From assembly GCF_036227265.1 (NCBI RefSeq), contig NZ_CP109446.1, positions 2,803,501-2,867,500 of the forward strand: a DNA stretch of 64,000 bases. Reading direction: 5' to 3'. Below the pieces are notes generated by a model. It saw only the letters and a program-made list of their open reading frames with translations, ran no database searches and was not told the origin of the DNA. The position numbers were made by a program, and so were the translations under genes. The first letter of the stretch is position 1; each line of letters opens with the position of its first letter. Of this stretch, positions 57,156 to 64,000 are shown piece by piece. Origin of the DNA: Streptomyces sp. NBC_01476 (GTDB lineage Bacteria; Actinomycetota; Actinomycetes; Streptomycetales; Streptomycetaceae).

Positions 57156-58163
57156 TCAGCTGGTGCCGCCGTACATTCGGGCGATCACGTCCTCGATCGC
57201 GGGTTCCCGTACCGAGAGGTCCACCAGCGGGTGGCCGGCGGCGACCGCCGCGACCAGGGGGGCCGCGCTGGCCGCCGCCGGGAAGGCGAGCCACTGGCGG
57301 GGGCCCTCGACACGGACGCAGCGGGCGCCCGGGACGTCGACCGGCGGCAGTTCGTACGCGAAGTCCACCACCAGGGTGCGTTCGCTGTCGCCGACCGCGT
57401 GCAGCCCGCCGAGGTCGCCGTCGTACATCACCCGGCCGTGGTCGATCACCATCACCCGGCGGCAGAGGGTCTCGATGTCGGTGAGGTCGTGGGTGGTGAG
57501 CAGGATCGTGGTGCCGTGGTCGGCGTTGAAGTCGCGCAGGAAGTCCCGCACCCGGGCCTTGCTGACCACGTCGAGACCGATGGTGGGCTCGTCCAGGTAC
57601 AGCACCTCGGGGTCGTGCAGCAGCGCCGCCGCGATGTCCCCGCGCATCCGCTGGCCGAGCGAGAGCTGGCGTACCGGCACGTCCAGCAGGGGCCCGAGGT
57701 CGAGGAGTTCGACGCAGGCGGCCAGATTCGCGGTGTACCGCGCGTCCGCGATCCGGTACATGCGGCGCACCAGCTCGTACGAGTCGCGCAGCGGCAAATC
57801 CCACCACAACGTGGTGCGCTGGCCGAAGACGACCCCGATCCGGCGGGCCAGGCGGGCGCGTTCGCGGGTGGGGTCGATGCCGCAGACCCGGATCCGGCCG
57901 GCGCTGGGGCTGAGGATGCCGGTGAGCATCTTGATGGTGGTGGACTTGCCCGCGCCGTTCGGGCCGATGTAGCCGACGATCTCACCGCGCGGCACGCTGA
58001 AGGAGATGCCGTCGACGGCGCGCACCTGGTGCCGTTCGCGGCGCAGCCGGCCGGCCTTGCGGCGGACGTCGAACACCTTCTGCACACCGTCGAGTTCGAT
58101 CACCGGCTCCTGCGGCCCGCGGCCGGACCGCGGTGGGGGTACGGATACCGGTCCGTCGTTCAT
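57156..58163 (-). CDS. ABC transporter ATP-binding protein
   Basis: The 335-residue protein has Walker A VGYIGPNGAGKSTTIKML, the signature QLSLGQRMRGDIAAALL, Walker B VLYLDEPTIGLDV and the H-loop LLTTHDLTDIETLC. It is the drug/viologen-exporter or ABC-2 type (with the RRxA-type C-terminal extension). It is followed within 7 bp by a permease gene on the same strand and then a second permease, giving one ATPase and two different permeases. Confidence 0.95.
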   Translation of the reverse strand: MNDGPVSVPPPRSGRGPQEPVIELDGVQKVFDVRRKAGRLRRERHQVRAVDGISFSVPRGEIVGYIGPNGAGKSTTIKMLTGILSPSAGRIRVCGIDPTRERARLARRIGVVFGQRTTLWWDLPLRDSYELVRRMYRIADARYTANLAACVELLDLGPLLDVPVRQLSLGQRMRGDIAAALLHDPEVLYLDEPTIGLDVVSKARVRDFLRDFNADHGTTILLTTHDLTDIETLCRRVMVIDHGRVMYDGDLGGLHAVGDSERTLVVDFAYELPPVDVPGARCVRVEGPRQWLAFPAAASAAPLVAAVAAGHPLVDLSVREPAIEDVIARMYGGTS

Positions 58164-58170
58164 CGCACAC

Positions 58171-59067
58171 TCAACTCCCTGTACTGCGGTACGAACGAAG
58201 GCCGGCCCGCCACGCCAGGCCGGCCAGAGCGCAGCAGACCAGCGCGACCGCGGGCGAGGCGAAGTCCAGCCAGCCGGGCAGGCCGAGCGGGTCGGGTTCG
58301 CCCAGGATGTGCAGCGCCGGCAGCCAGTTGACGAAGGCGAGCGGCACCACGAAGGTCACCCCGCGCACCAGGTCGCGGGCGAAGACGGCCGGCGGGTACT
58401 GCAGCATCGTGGCGCCGCCGTACGTCACGGAGTTCTGCACCTCGGCCGCGTCGCCGGCGACGAACTGGAAGGCGCCGCCGGCCACGAAGACCGCGCTGAA
58501 GAGGGCCGCGCCGCTCAGCAGCATCAGCGGCAGCAGCGCCACGCTGCCCACCGTCCAGTGCACGTCCACCCGGGCCAGCGACCAGCCCAGCACGCCGAGC
58601 CCCTGGATGATCCGGCCGAGGCGGCGCAGCGCGAACCGGTCGGCGGCGACCTGGGCCAGCACCGGCACCGGCCGCAGCAGCAGGGTGTCCAGTGTGCCGT
58701 CGCGCACCCGCTGCCCGAGCCGGTCCATGGAGCCCATCACCAGATCGGCGAGGCCGAAGGAGGTGCTGCAGGTGCCGTAGAGGAAGGCCACCTCGGGGAG
58801 GGTGAAGCCGCCGAGCACGGTGATGTGCGAGAACATCAGCAGGATCGTGATGAAGTCCAGGCCGGTGGCGGCGAGGTTGCCGACCGTGGTGAGCAGGAAG
58901 GACACCCGGTACGCCAGGGTGGAGCGCACCCACATGGCGACGATCAGCCGGTAGGCGCGGACCGACTCGGTGGTGCGCCGCCAGGGCCCGTCGGGGGCGG
59001 CGCCGGACGGGGCGTAGTGGGCGGCCGGCGCCGCCGGGGCGGCGGTGCGGCCCGCGGACTCAGCCAC
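58171..59067 (-). CDS. ABC-2 family transporter permease
   Basis: The 298-residue protein has a short Ala/Pro-rich lead and then about six membrane segments (LIVAMWVRSTLAYRVSFLLTTVGNL; DFITILLMFSHITVLGGF; etc.). LGLADLVMGSMDRLGQRVRDGTLDTLLLRPVPV is typical of the PF06182 (ABC-2) permeases. It overlaps the following permease by 8 bp on the minus strand and precedes the ATPase gene. The transported substrate is unknown. Confidence 0.92.
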   Translation of the reverse strand: MAESAGRTAAPAAPAAHYAPSGAAPDGPWRRTTESVRAYRLIVAMWVRSTLAYRVSFLLTTVGNLAATGLDFITILLMFSHITVLGGFTLPEVAFLYGTCSTSFGLADLVMGSMDRLGQRVRDGTLDTLLLRPVPVLAQVAADRFALRRLGRIIQGLGVLGWSLARVDVHWTVGSVALLPLMLLSGAALFSAVFVAGGAFQFVAGDAAEVQNSVTYGGATMLQYPPAVFARDLVRGVTFVVPLAFVNWLPALHILGEPDPLGLPGWLDFASPAVALVCCALAGLAWRAGLRSYRSTGS

Positions 59068-59863
59068 CCTGCACCACCACCCGCCGGGTCGCGACCGCCT
59101 GCAGCGCCCGCCCGGCGGCCAGCAGCAGCACCGCCCAGCCGGCCTGGAACGCCAGCGCGAGCGCCGCCCCGCTCCCCCGGTGCCGCCCGAGCAGGATGTC
59201 GGCCGGCACCTGGAGCATCGCCGCCCAGGGCAGCGCCCGCGCCACCTCGCCCAGGAAGCCGGGGAAGACGGTCAGCGGCAGCAGCATCCCGGAGAAGAAG
59301 AGCCCGGAGAGCATCGCCATCTGGGAGACCCCCGTCCCGTCCAGCAGCCAGAAGGCGCTGAGCGCCAGCAGGAAGCGCACCGCGAAGCTCACCACCGCGC
59401 CCAGCGCGACCGACGCCAGGAACAGCAGCCAGGTCAGCGGGGCGGCGGGCAGCGCCAGGTCGAAGAGCAGCGCGCCCGCGGTCAGCGGCACGACACCGCG
59501 GCCGAGCAGATGGAAGGCGGCCCGGCCGAGGTCCGCCGCCAGCCACCAGGTCTGCAGGTCGGCGGGCCGGTAGAGGTCCACCGCGATGTCACCCGACCTG
59601 ATCCGCTCCACCAGCTCGGCCTCGCCGCCGCCGCCCATCAGCGCCATCGTCATCAGCAGCGCCTGGCTGATCCAGACATAGCTCAGCGCCTGCGCCTCGC
59701 TGTAACCGCCGAGGTGCGGGCGCTGGTCCCACAGCGCGATGTAGCTGTAGGAGATGATCAGGCCGAAGACGGTGTTGGTGAAGACGCCCGCCGCGGTCGC
59801 CGTCCGGTAGGTCGCGTACCGCCGGAAGCCGCGGACCACGACCGCGGCGTAGAACCCGCCCAT
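59060..59863 (-). CDS. ABC-2 family transporter permease (second)
   Basis: The 267-residue protein starts at ATG 59863 with GGAGG 7 bp upstream. It has six membrane segments (TYRTATAAGVFTNTVFGLIISYSY; SYVWISQALLMTMALM; PLTAGALLFDL..; MLSGLFFSGMLLPLTVF..). ELVERIRSGDIAVDLYRPADLQTWWLA is a family hallmark. First gene of the three-gene ABC-2 operon; it probably forms a heterodimer with the other permease. Confidence 0.92.
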   Translation of the reverse strand: MGGFYAAVVVRGFRRYATYRTATAAGVFTNTVFGLIISYSYIALWDQRPHLGGYSEAQALSYVWISQALLMTMALMGGGGEAELVERIRSGDIAVDLYRPADLQTWWLAADLGRAAFHLLGRGVVPLTAGALLFDLALPAAPLTWLLFLASVALGAVVSFAVRFLLALSAFWLLDGTGVSQMAMLSGLFFSGMLLPLTVFPGFLGEVARALPWAAMLQVPADILLGRHRGSGAALALAFQAGWAVLLLAAGRALQAVATRRVVVQGG

Positions 59864-60152
59864 CCCGCCACCTCCTGCAACCCGTCGCGGGACCACCGTC
59901 CGGCACACAAGCCGCCGACAGTAGCGCCGACCGCGCCCGTCCCACCAATGGATTTCGCCCGTTCGAGTGCGCCGGTTCCGCCGTACGGCCTGTCACAGCC
60001 CTGTCACGGATGCGCGCCGCTGATCCGTCCGGGCCGATGATGCGACAGTGTGGAGTGGAGTCTTCATGGGTGTACGGGAGCGTACGTAACGATTGGTCCA
60101 TCATGTTCCGCCGCAGACCAACCTCGGCGGCGGCGGAGGAGTCCCACTAGAC

Positions 60153-62486
60153 ATGAGTGATGTGCCGAGCGTCCGTGCGCAGCAGGGCTGGGGCCCCCGG
60201 CCGGCGGCGACCGACCGCCAGGGGCGCCCGCGCCGGACCGGTCTGCTGCGGGTCCTCCCCTCCTTCAAGACCACCGCCACCGTGGTGCTGACCGTGGCCG
60301 TGCTGCTGCTCGGCGCCTTCTTCACCGGCTACGCGCTGGTCTCCGTGCCGGACCCGAACGCGGCGGCGGTGGCGCAGAACAACGTCTACCTCTACGCCGA
60401 CGGCACGACCGAGCTCTCCCGCGACGGCGCGGTCAACCGGCAGAACGTGCCGCTCAGCGAGGTGTCCAGGACCGCCAGGTACGCGGTGCTCTCCGCCGAG
60501 GACCGGAACTTCTACCACGAGTCGGCGGTCAGCCCGAAGGCGATGATCCGCGCCGCCTGGAACACCCTCACCGGCAAGGGCCGGCAGTCCGGGTCGACCA
60601 TCACCCAGCAGTACGTGAAGAACTACTACCTGAACCAGAACCAGACCGCGACGCGGAAGGTCAAGGAGTTCTTCATCGCGATCAAGCTCGATCGCAACGA
60701 GTCCAAGGACCAGATCCTGGAGGGCTACCTCAACTCCAGCTACTACGGGCGGAACGCGTACGGCATCCAGGCGGCGGCCCAGGCGTACTTCAACAAGGAC
60801 GCCGCGGATCTCACCACCGCCGAGGGCGCGTATCTGGCGACGCTGCTCAACGCGCCCAGCGAGTACGACCTGGCCGCCCACCCGGAGAACGCGCCCGCCG
60901 CGAAGGCCCGCTGGAACTACGTACTGGACGGCATGGTCAAGGAGGGCTGGCTCACCCAGGGTGAGCGCGCCGCCACCGCCTTCCCGAAGATCGGCAAGCC
61001 CAAGCCGATCGCCAGCAAGGCCGGCCAGCGCGGTTACATCATCGAGGCGGTCAACCGCTATCTGACCGACAACCACATCGTCGACAGCGCCCAGCTGGCG
61101 GCCGGCGGCTACCGGATCGTCACCACCATCCAGAAGCCGAAGGAGGACGCCTTCGTCGAGGCCGCGCAGGACAACGTCTACGACAAGCGCGGCACGAGCA
61201 GGGCGGACAAGTACGTCCGGGCCGGCGGGGTCTCCATCGATCCCGCGACCGGCGATGTCGTCGCCCTCTACGGCGGCGTCGACTACACCAAGCAGTACGT
61301 CAGCAGCGCCACCAACGAGACCTATCAGCCCGGCTCCACCTTCAAGCCGGTGCTCTTCGCCTCGGCGGTGCAGAACGGCTCGCAGACCCAGGACGGCGAG
61401 ACGATCACGCCGAACACCGTCTACGACGGGTCCAACAAGCGCGAGGTGATCGGCCCGGACGGCCCGACCGGCTACCGGCCGGGCAACGAGGACGATGTGG
61501 ACTACGGGGACATCACGGTCACCAAGGCGATGGACAAGTCGGTGAACGCGGTCTTCGCGCAGATGGCACAGGACGTCGGCACCTCCAAGGTGATCGGCAC
61601 CGCGCACGACCTGGGGATGCCGGGCAGCGTGAAGATCCCCAGGACGCCGGCCATGGCGCTGGGCGCGTTCGGCGCCAGCCCGCTGGACATGGCGCAGGTC
61701 TACGCGACGCTGGCCAACCACGGGCGGACCATCCCGTACTCGCTGGTGGTCAAGGTCAGCAAGGACGGGGACGCGATCAAGCTGCCGTCCCGTGACCCGG
61801 TCCAGTCGGTGCCGAGGACCGCGGCGGACACCACCACCTCGGTGCTGGAGAGCGTGGTGAACAGCCCCGGCGCCACCGCCGTCGCGGCGCAGAACTCCGG
61901 CTGGCCGTCGGCCGCGAAGACCGGTACCGCGGAGGACGACAAGGCAGCCTGGTTCGCCGGCTACACGCCGAAGCTGGCCACCGTGGTCGCGGTGCTCGGC
62001 ATGGACCCGGACACCGGCGCCCAGAAGTCCCTGAGCGGCGCGCTCGGCGGCGGCCGGATGAACGGCGGCGGCCCGCCCGGGAACGTCTGGGCCCAGTACA
62101 CCGCGGACGCGCTGAGCGGGGTGCCGCAGACGGACTTCGACCTCCGGCTGGAGAGCGGCGCGCAGCGGCCGTCGGACTCCGCAGAGCCGACCGAAACCGA
62201 GACCACCGAGCCGCCGGACACCACGGCGCCGCCGACCGGGACCACGCCGCCGCGGACCAGCGAGCCGCCGACCACCCCGCCGACGCCGACCACGCAGCCG
62301 CCCACCACCGCGCCGACCGAGCCGACCCCGTCCGACACCGGGACGCTCAATCCGATCGGCGGGCTGACGGGCGGCACGGAGGACGGCGGAGGCGGGAACG
62401 GCGGCGGGGGAGGCAGCGGCGACGGCGGCGGGACGGGCCCGGGGGTCGCGCCGGACGAGGGCGTCGTCCTCCCGCGGGACGGCTGA
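60153..62486 (+). CDS. Class A penicillin-binding protein (GT51 transglycosylase plus transpeptidase)
   Basis: The 777-residue protein is read from ATG 60153; GGAGGAG lies 11 bp upstream. An N-terminal membrane segment (TTATVVLTVAVLLLGAFFTG) anchors it. The GT51 domain has SAEDRNFYHESAV, SGSTITQQYVKNYYL and KEFFIAIKLDR. The transpeptidase has the serine at PGSTFKPVLFA (~residue 396), KSVNAVFAQMA, and KTGTAEDDKAAW. A Thr/Pro-rich tail (PTETETTEPPDTTAPPTG) and Gly repeats end the protein. It polymerises and cross-links peptidoglycan at the cell surface. All motifs look intact. Confidence 0.95.
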   Translation: MSDVPSVRAQQGWGPRPAATDRQGRPRRTGLLRVLPSFKTTATVVLTVAVLLLGAFFTGYALVSVPDPNAAAVAQNNVYLYADGTTELSRDGAVNRQNVPLSEVSRTARYAVLSAEDRNFYHESAVSPKAMIRAAWNTLTGKGRQSGSTITQQYVKNYYLNQNQTATRKVKEFFIAIKLDRNESKDQILEGYLNSSYYGRNAYGIQAAAQAYFNKDAADLTTAEGAYLATLLNAPSEYDLAAHPENAPAAKARWNYVLDGMVKEGWLTQGERAATAFPKIGKPKPIASKAGQRGYIIEAVNRYLTDNHIVDSAQLAAGGYRIVTTIQKPKEDAFVEAAQDNVYDKRGTSRADKYVRAGGVSIDPATGDVVALYGGVDYTKQYVSSATNETYQPGSTFKPVLFASAVQNGSQTQDGETITPNTVYDGSNKREVIGPDGPTGYRPGNEDDVDYGDITVTKAMDKSVNAVFAQMAQDVGTSKVIGTAHDLGMPGSVKIPRTPAMALGAFGASPLDMAQVYATLANHGRTIPYSLVVKVSKDGDAIKLPSRDPVQSVPRTAADTTTSVLESVVNSPGATAVAAQNSGWPSAAKTGTAEDDKAAWFAGYTPKLATVVAVLGMDPDTGAQKSLSGALGGGRMNGGGPPGNVWAQYTADALSGVPQTDFDLRLESGAQRPSDSAEPTETETTEPPDTTAPPTGTTPPRTSEPPTTPPTPTTQPPTTAPTEPTPSDTGTLNPIGGLTGGTEDGGGGNGGGGGSGDGGGTGPGVAPDEGVVLPRDG

Positions 62487-62553
62487 CCGGACCCGCGCAC
62501 CGGGCCGGCCGGGCCTGCGGAGCGGCGGCCGGGGCCGCGGGCCGGTTATCGGG

Positions 62554-62895
62554 TCAGAGGTAGAGCCCGGTGGAGTCGTCGGTGTCCTGGAGCCGTTCGG
62601 CGGCCACCGCGTGCAGGTCGCGCTCGCGCATCAGGACGTACGCGACGCCCTGCACCTCGACCTCGGCCCGGTCCTCCGGGTCGTAGAGGACCCGGTCGCC
62701 GACCTCGACGGTCCGTACGTTCTGGCCGACCGCGACGACCTCCGCCCAGGCCAGGCGCTTGCCGACGGCGGCGGTCGCCGGGATCAGGATGCCGCCGCCG
62801 CTGCGCCGCTCGCCCTCTCCGCTGTCCTGCCGCACCAGAACCCGGTCGTGCAGCATGCGGATGGGCAGCTTGTCGTGCTCACTGTTCGAACTCAC
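62554..62895 (-). CDS. GroES-like co-chaperonin
   Basis: The 113-residue protein has the GroES fold: PIRMLHDRVLVRQDSG, the mobile loop SGGGILIPATAA, and VEVGDRVLYDPEDRAEVEVQGVAYVLMRERD. It is a second, divergent GroES, without GroEL beside it, as found in several actinobacteria. A -10-like TAACGT (62903-62908) lies 7 bp before GTG 62895, suggesting a leaderless transcript. Confidence 0.88.
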   Translation of the reverse strand: MSSNSEHDKLPIRMLHDRVLVRQDSGEGERRSGGGILIPATAAVGKRLAWAEVVAVGQNVRTVEVGDRVLYDPEDRAEVEVQGVAYVLMRERDLHAVAAERLQDTDDSTGLYL

Positions 62896-62905
62896 AGCGC
62901 AGACG

Positions 62906-63232
62906 TTACCGGCGGCGCCGCCGGGCCGAGAGACCGGCCACCACCCCGACCAGCACCACCGCGGCGACCGCGGCCGGCACGATCCGCTCCGGGCGGGGCG
63001 AGCCGTCCTCGGTGACGAACTCCGAGCGGACCCGGGTCAGTGCGCGGTTCGCCGCGACGTACGCCTGGCCGACGGTGCGGTCCAGCGCGGAGACCGCCTT
63101 GGCCTTGGTGTCCCGGGCGATCGTCACGGGGTGCACCCGTACCGCGAGCTCGTCGAGCGTCGCCGCGAGATCCTGGCGGCGGCGGGCGATCTCCGCCTCG
63201 ATCTGAGCGGGCGTCCTGGCAACCTCCGACAC
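62906..63232 (-). CDS. DUF3618 domain-containing protein
   Basis: The 108-residue protein starts at GTG 63232 with GGGAGG 8 bp upstream. RTPAQIEAEIARRRQDLAATLDELAVRVHPVTI is the DUF3618 hallmark, a helical coat-like region, followed by a C-terminal membrane segment (IVPAAVAAVVLVGVVAG) and RRRR. It is a small tail-anchored protein of unknown function, common in streptomycetes. It precedes the GroES-like gene by 10 bp on the same strand. Confidence 0.92.
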   Translation of the reverse strand: MSEVARTPAQIEAEIARRRQDLAATLDELAVRVHPVTIARDTKAKAVSALDRTVGQAYVAANRALTRVRSEFVTEDGSPRPERIVPAAVAAVVLVGVVAGLSARRRRR

Positions 63233-63332
63233 GCACTGCCTCCCTCACGAATCAGTTAGCGTTCGGACAGTCTGTCAGTACGACGGGGCACGCGCCTCGT
63301 CGGCACCCCGTACGCCAGAGGAGCCATCCACC

Positions 63333-63812
63333 ATGTCCGAGCGTCTCGTCCCCGGTGACACCGCGCCGGCCTTCACCCTTCCGGACGCCGACGGCAAGCC
63401 CGTCTCGCTGGCCGACCACCGCGGACGCAAGGTCATCGTCTACTTCTACTCAGCCGCGCTTACCCCGGGCTGCACCAAGCAGGCCTGTGATTTCACCGAC
63501 AACCTCGATGTGCTGGCCGCGGCCGGCTACGACGTGATCGGCGTCTCACCGGACAAGCCGGAGAAGCTGGCGAAGTTCCGCGAGCAGGAGTCCTTGAAGG
63601 TCACCCTCGCGGCTGACCCGGACAAGTCGGTGCTCACCGCGTACGGCGCGTTCGGCGAAAAGACGATGTACGGCAAGACCGTGACGGGTGTGATCCGTTC
63701 CACCTTCGTCGTGGACGAGGACGGCAAGGTCGAGCAGGCCTTCTACAACGTCAAGGCGACCGGCCACGTGGCCAAGCTCATCCGTGACCTGAACGTGCCG
63801 GCGGCCGGCTGA
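63333..63812 (+). CDS. bcp: Thioredoxin-dependent thiol peroxidase (BCP-type peroxiredoxin)
   Basis: The 159-residue protein starts at ATG 63333 with GAGGAG about 9 bp upstream. Peroxiredoxin core: VPGDTAPAFTLPDADGK, YFYSAALTPGCTKQACDFTD (peroxidatic Cys, with a second Cys four residues on as in BCP/PrxQ), VIGVSPDKPEKLAKFR, STFVVDEDGKVEQAF. It reduces hydroperoxides in the cytoplasm using thioredoxin. Its gene precedes tRNA-Leu(UAG) by 47 bp. Confidence 0.94.
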   Translation: MSERLVPGDTAPAFTLPDADGKPVSLADHRGRKVIVYFYSAALTPGCTKQACDFTDNLDVLAAAGYDVIGVSPDKPEKLAKFREQESLKVTLAADPDKSVLTAYGAFGEKTMYGKTVTGVIRSTFVVDEDGKVEQAFYNVKATGHVAKLIRDLNVPAAG

Positions 63813-63859
63813 CCGGCTCCCCCGCGGGCGGCCGGGTCGCTAGCATGGTGATGTGCCGC

Positions 63860-63943
63860 GCGGCCGTGTCGTAACTGGCAGCCGAGCTGGGTTTAGGTCC
63901 CAGTGGGGGAAACCCCGTGTGGGTTCGAGTCCCACCGGCCGCA
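63860..63943 (+). tRNA. tRNA-Leu (anticodon UAG)
   Basis: The 84-nt class II tRNA has acceptor GCGGCCG/CGGCCGC and discriminator A. The anticodon stem CTGGG/CCCAG holds the loop TTTAGGT with TAG at 63894-63896. A long variable arm (TGGGGGAAACCCC) and T arm with GTTCGAG follow. Leucine acceptors need this long arm, supporting the call. Confidence 0.97.
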
Positions 63944-63951
63944 CGCGTGAC

Positions 63952-63986
63952 CGGCCCGTCCCCAACGGTGGTGTGGGGGCGGGCCG
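63952..63986 (+). terminator. Stem-loop terminator after tRNA-Leu
   Basis: CGGCCCGTCCCC (63952-63963) pairs with GGGGGCGGGCCG (63975-63986) apart from one G-T pair, followed by TTGT. Confidence 0.75.
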
Positions 63987-64000
63987 TTGTCCGTCGGGCG

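Overview
The window is a very GC-rich stretch (codons almost always end in G or C, GTG starts are common) from a filamentous actinobacterium, most likely Streptomycetaceae. Supporting this are WhiJ/Scr1-type regulator modules (XRE-DUF5753, DUF397, RsbW-like ATPase), several SpoIIE-type phosphatases or RsbW-like ATPases, a secreted GH18 chitinase behind DasR-like operator sites, a class F sortase, and the dispersed GCGCAGTTCCCCGCGCC repeat. It reads as chromosomal arm or interior with mixed housekeeping and lineage-specific genes. No integrase, transposase, phage structural gene, CRISPR array or rRNA was seen.

Layout. 1-5.1 kb: end of a SpoIIE phosphatase, a spermidine-synthase-like protein, a prim-pol-like small protein, a histidine phosphatase, and a TetR gene divergent from a PAP2 phosphatase with a palindromic operator between them. 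5.1-9.3 kb: an overlapping three-gene operon coding for a Cas4/RecB-like nuclease with four Fe-S-type cysteines, an unknown protein, and a Upf1/DNA2-like SF1B helicase. 9.5-12.6 kb: a Scr1-type regulator module followed by a 44-residue Asp-rich peptide that is translationally coupled to a PIMT-like O-methyltransferase, a candidate aspartimide-forming RiPP locus. 12.6-15.6 kb: alpha/beta hydrolase with divergent TetR and a strong operator, a GNAT, a small hypothetical. 15.8-20.6 kb: a second Scr1/DUF397/RsbW module, then an SMC-like ATPase plus PIN nuclease pair, and a second prim-pol-like gene.

20.6-35.7 kb is bounded by two identical, oppositely oriented tRNA-Lys(CUU) genes. It holds a membrane lysyl-PG-synthetase-like protein with an internal 100-bp repeat, a TAP-like peptidase, a polysaccharide deacetylase-like lipoprotein lacking metal ligands, OsmC, two tandem M6 metalloproteases, a PAS-GGDEF-EAL protein, the chitinase, an LLM oxidoreductase and an IclR regulator. 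35.7-46.6 kb: a Cys-cluster/pentapeptide fusion, an M1 peptidase, a membrane SpoIIE phosphatase, a large FAD/Fe-S oxidoreductase, a Uma2 protein, sortase F with its Ser-rich partner, a NagD-type HAD phosphatase and a TPR-like protein. 46.6-47.1 kb is a noncoding tandem array of 90-bp repeats.

47.1-64 kb: ROK regulator divergent from a Gfo/Idh oxidoreductase and UPF0303 operon, an FAH-family hydrolase, DUF445, class V aminotransferase, MFS exporter divergent from an AraC regulator, an N5-(carboxyethyl)ornithine-synthase-like dehydrogenase, a three-gene ABC-2 exporter, a class A PBP, GroES-like and DUF3618 proteins, BCP peroxiredoxin and tRNA-Leu(UAG). The strongest candidates for something new are the peptide/methyltransferase pair (11.25-12.57 kb), the ATPase/PIN pair (17.56-19.36 kb) and the nuclease/unknown/helicase operon (5.1-9.35 kb). 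All functions are inferred from sequence alone.
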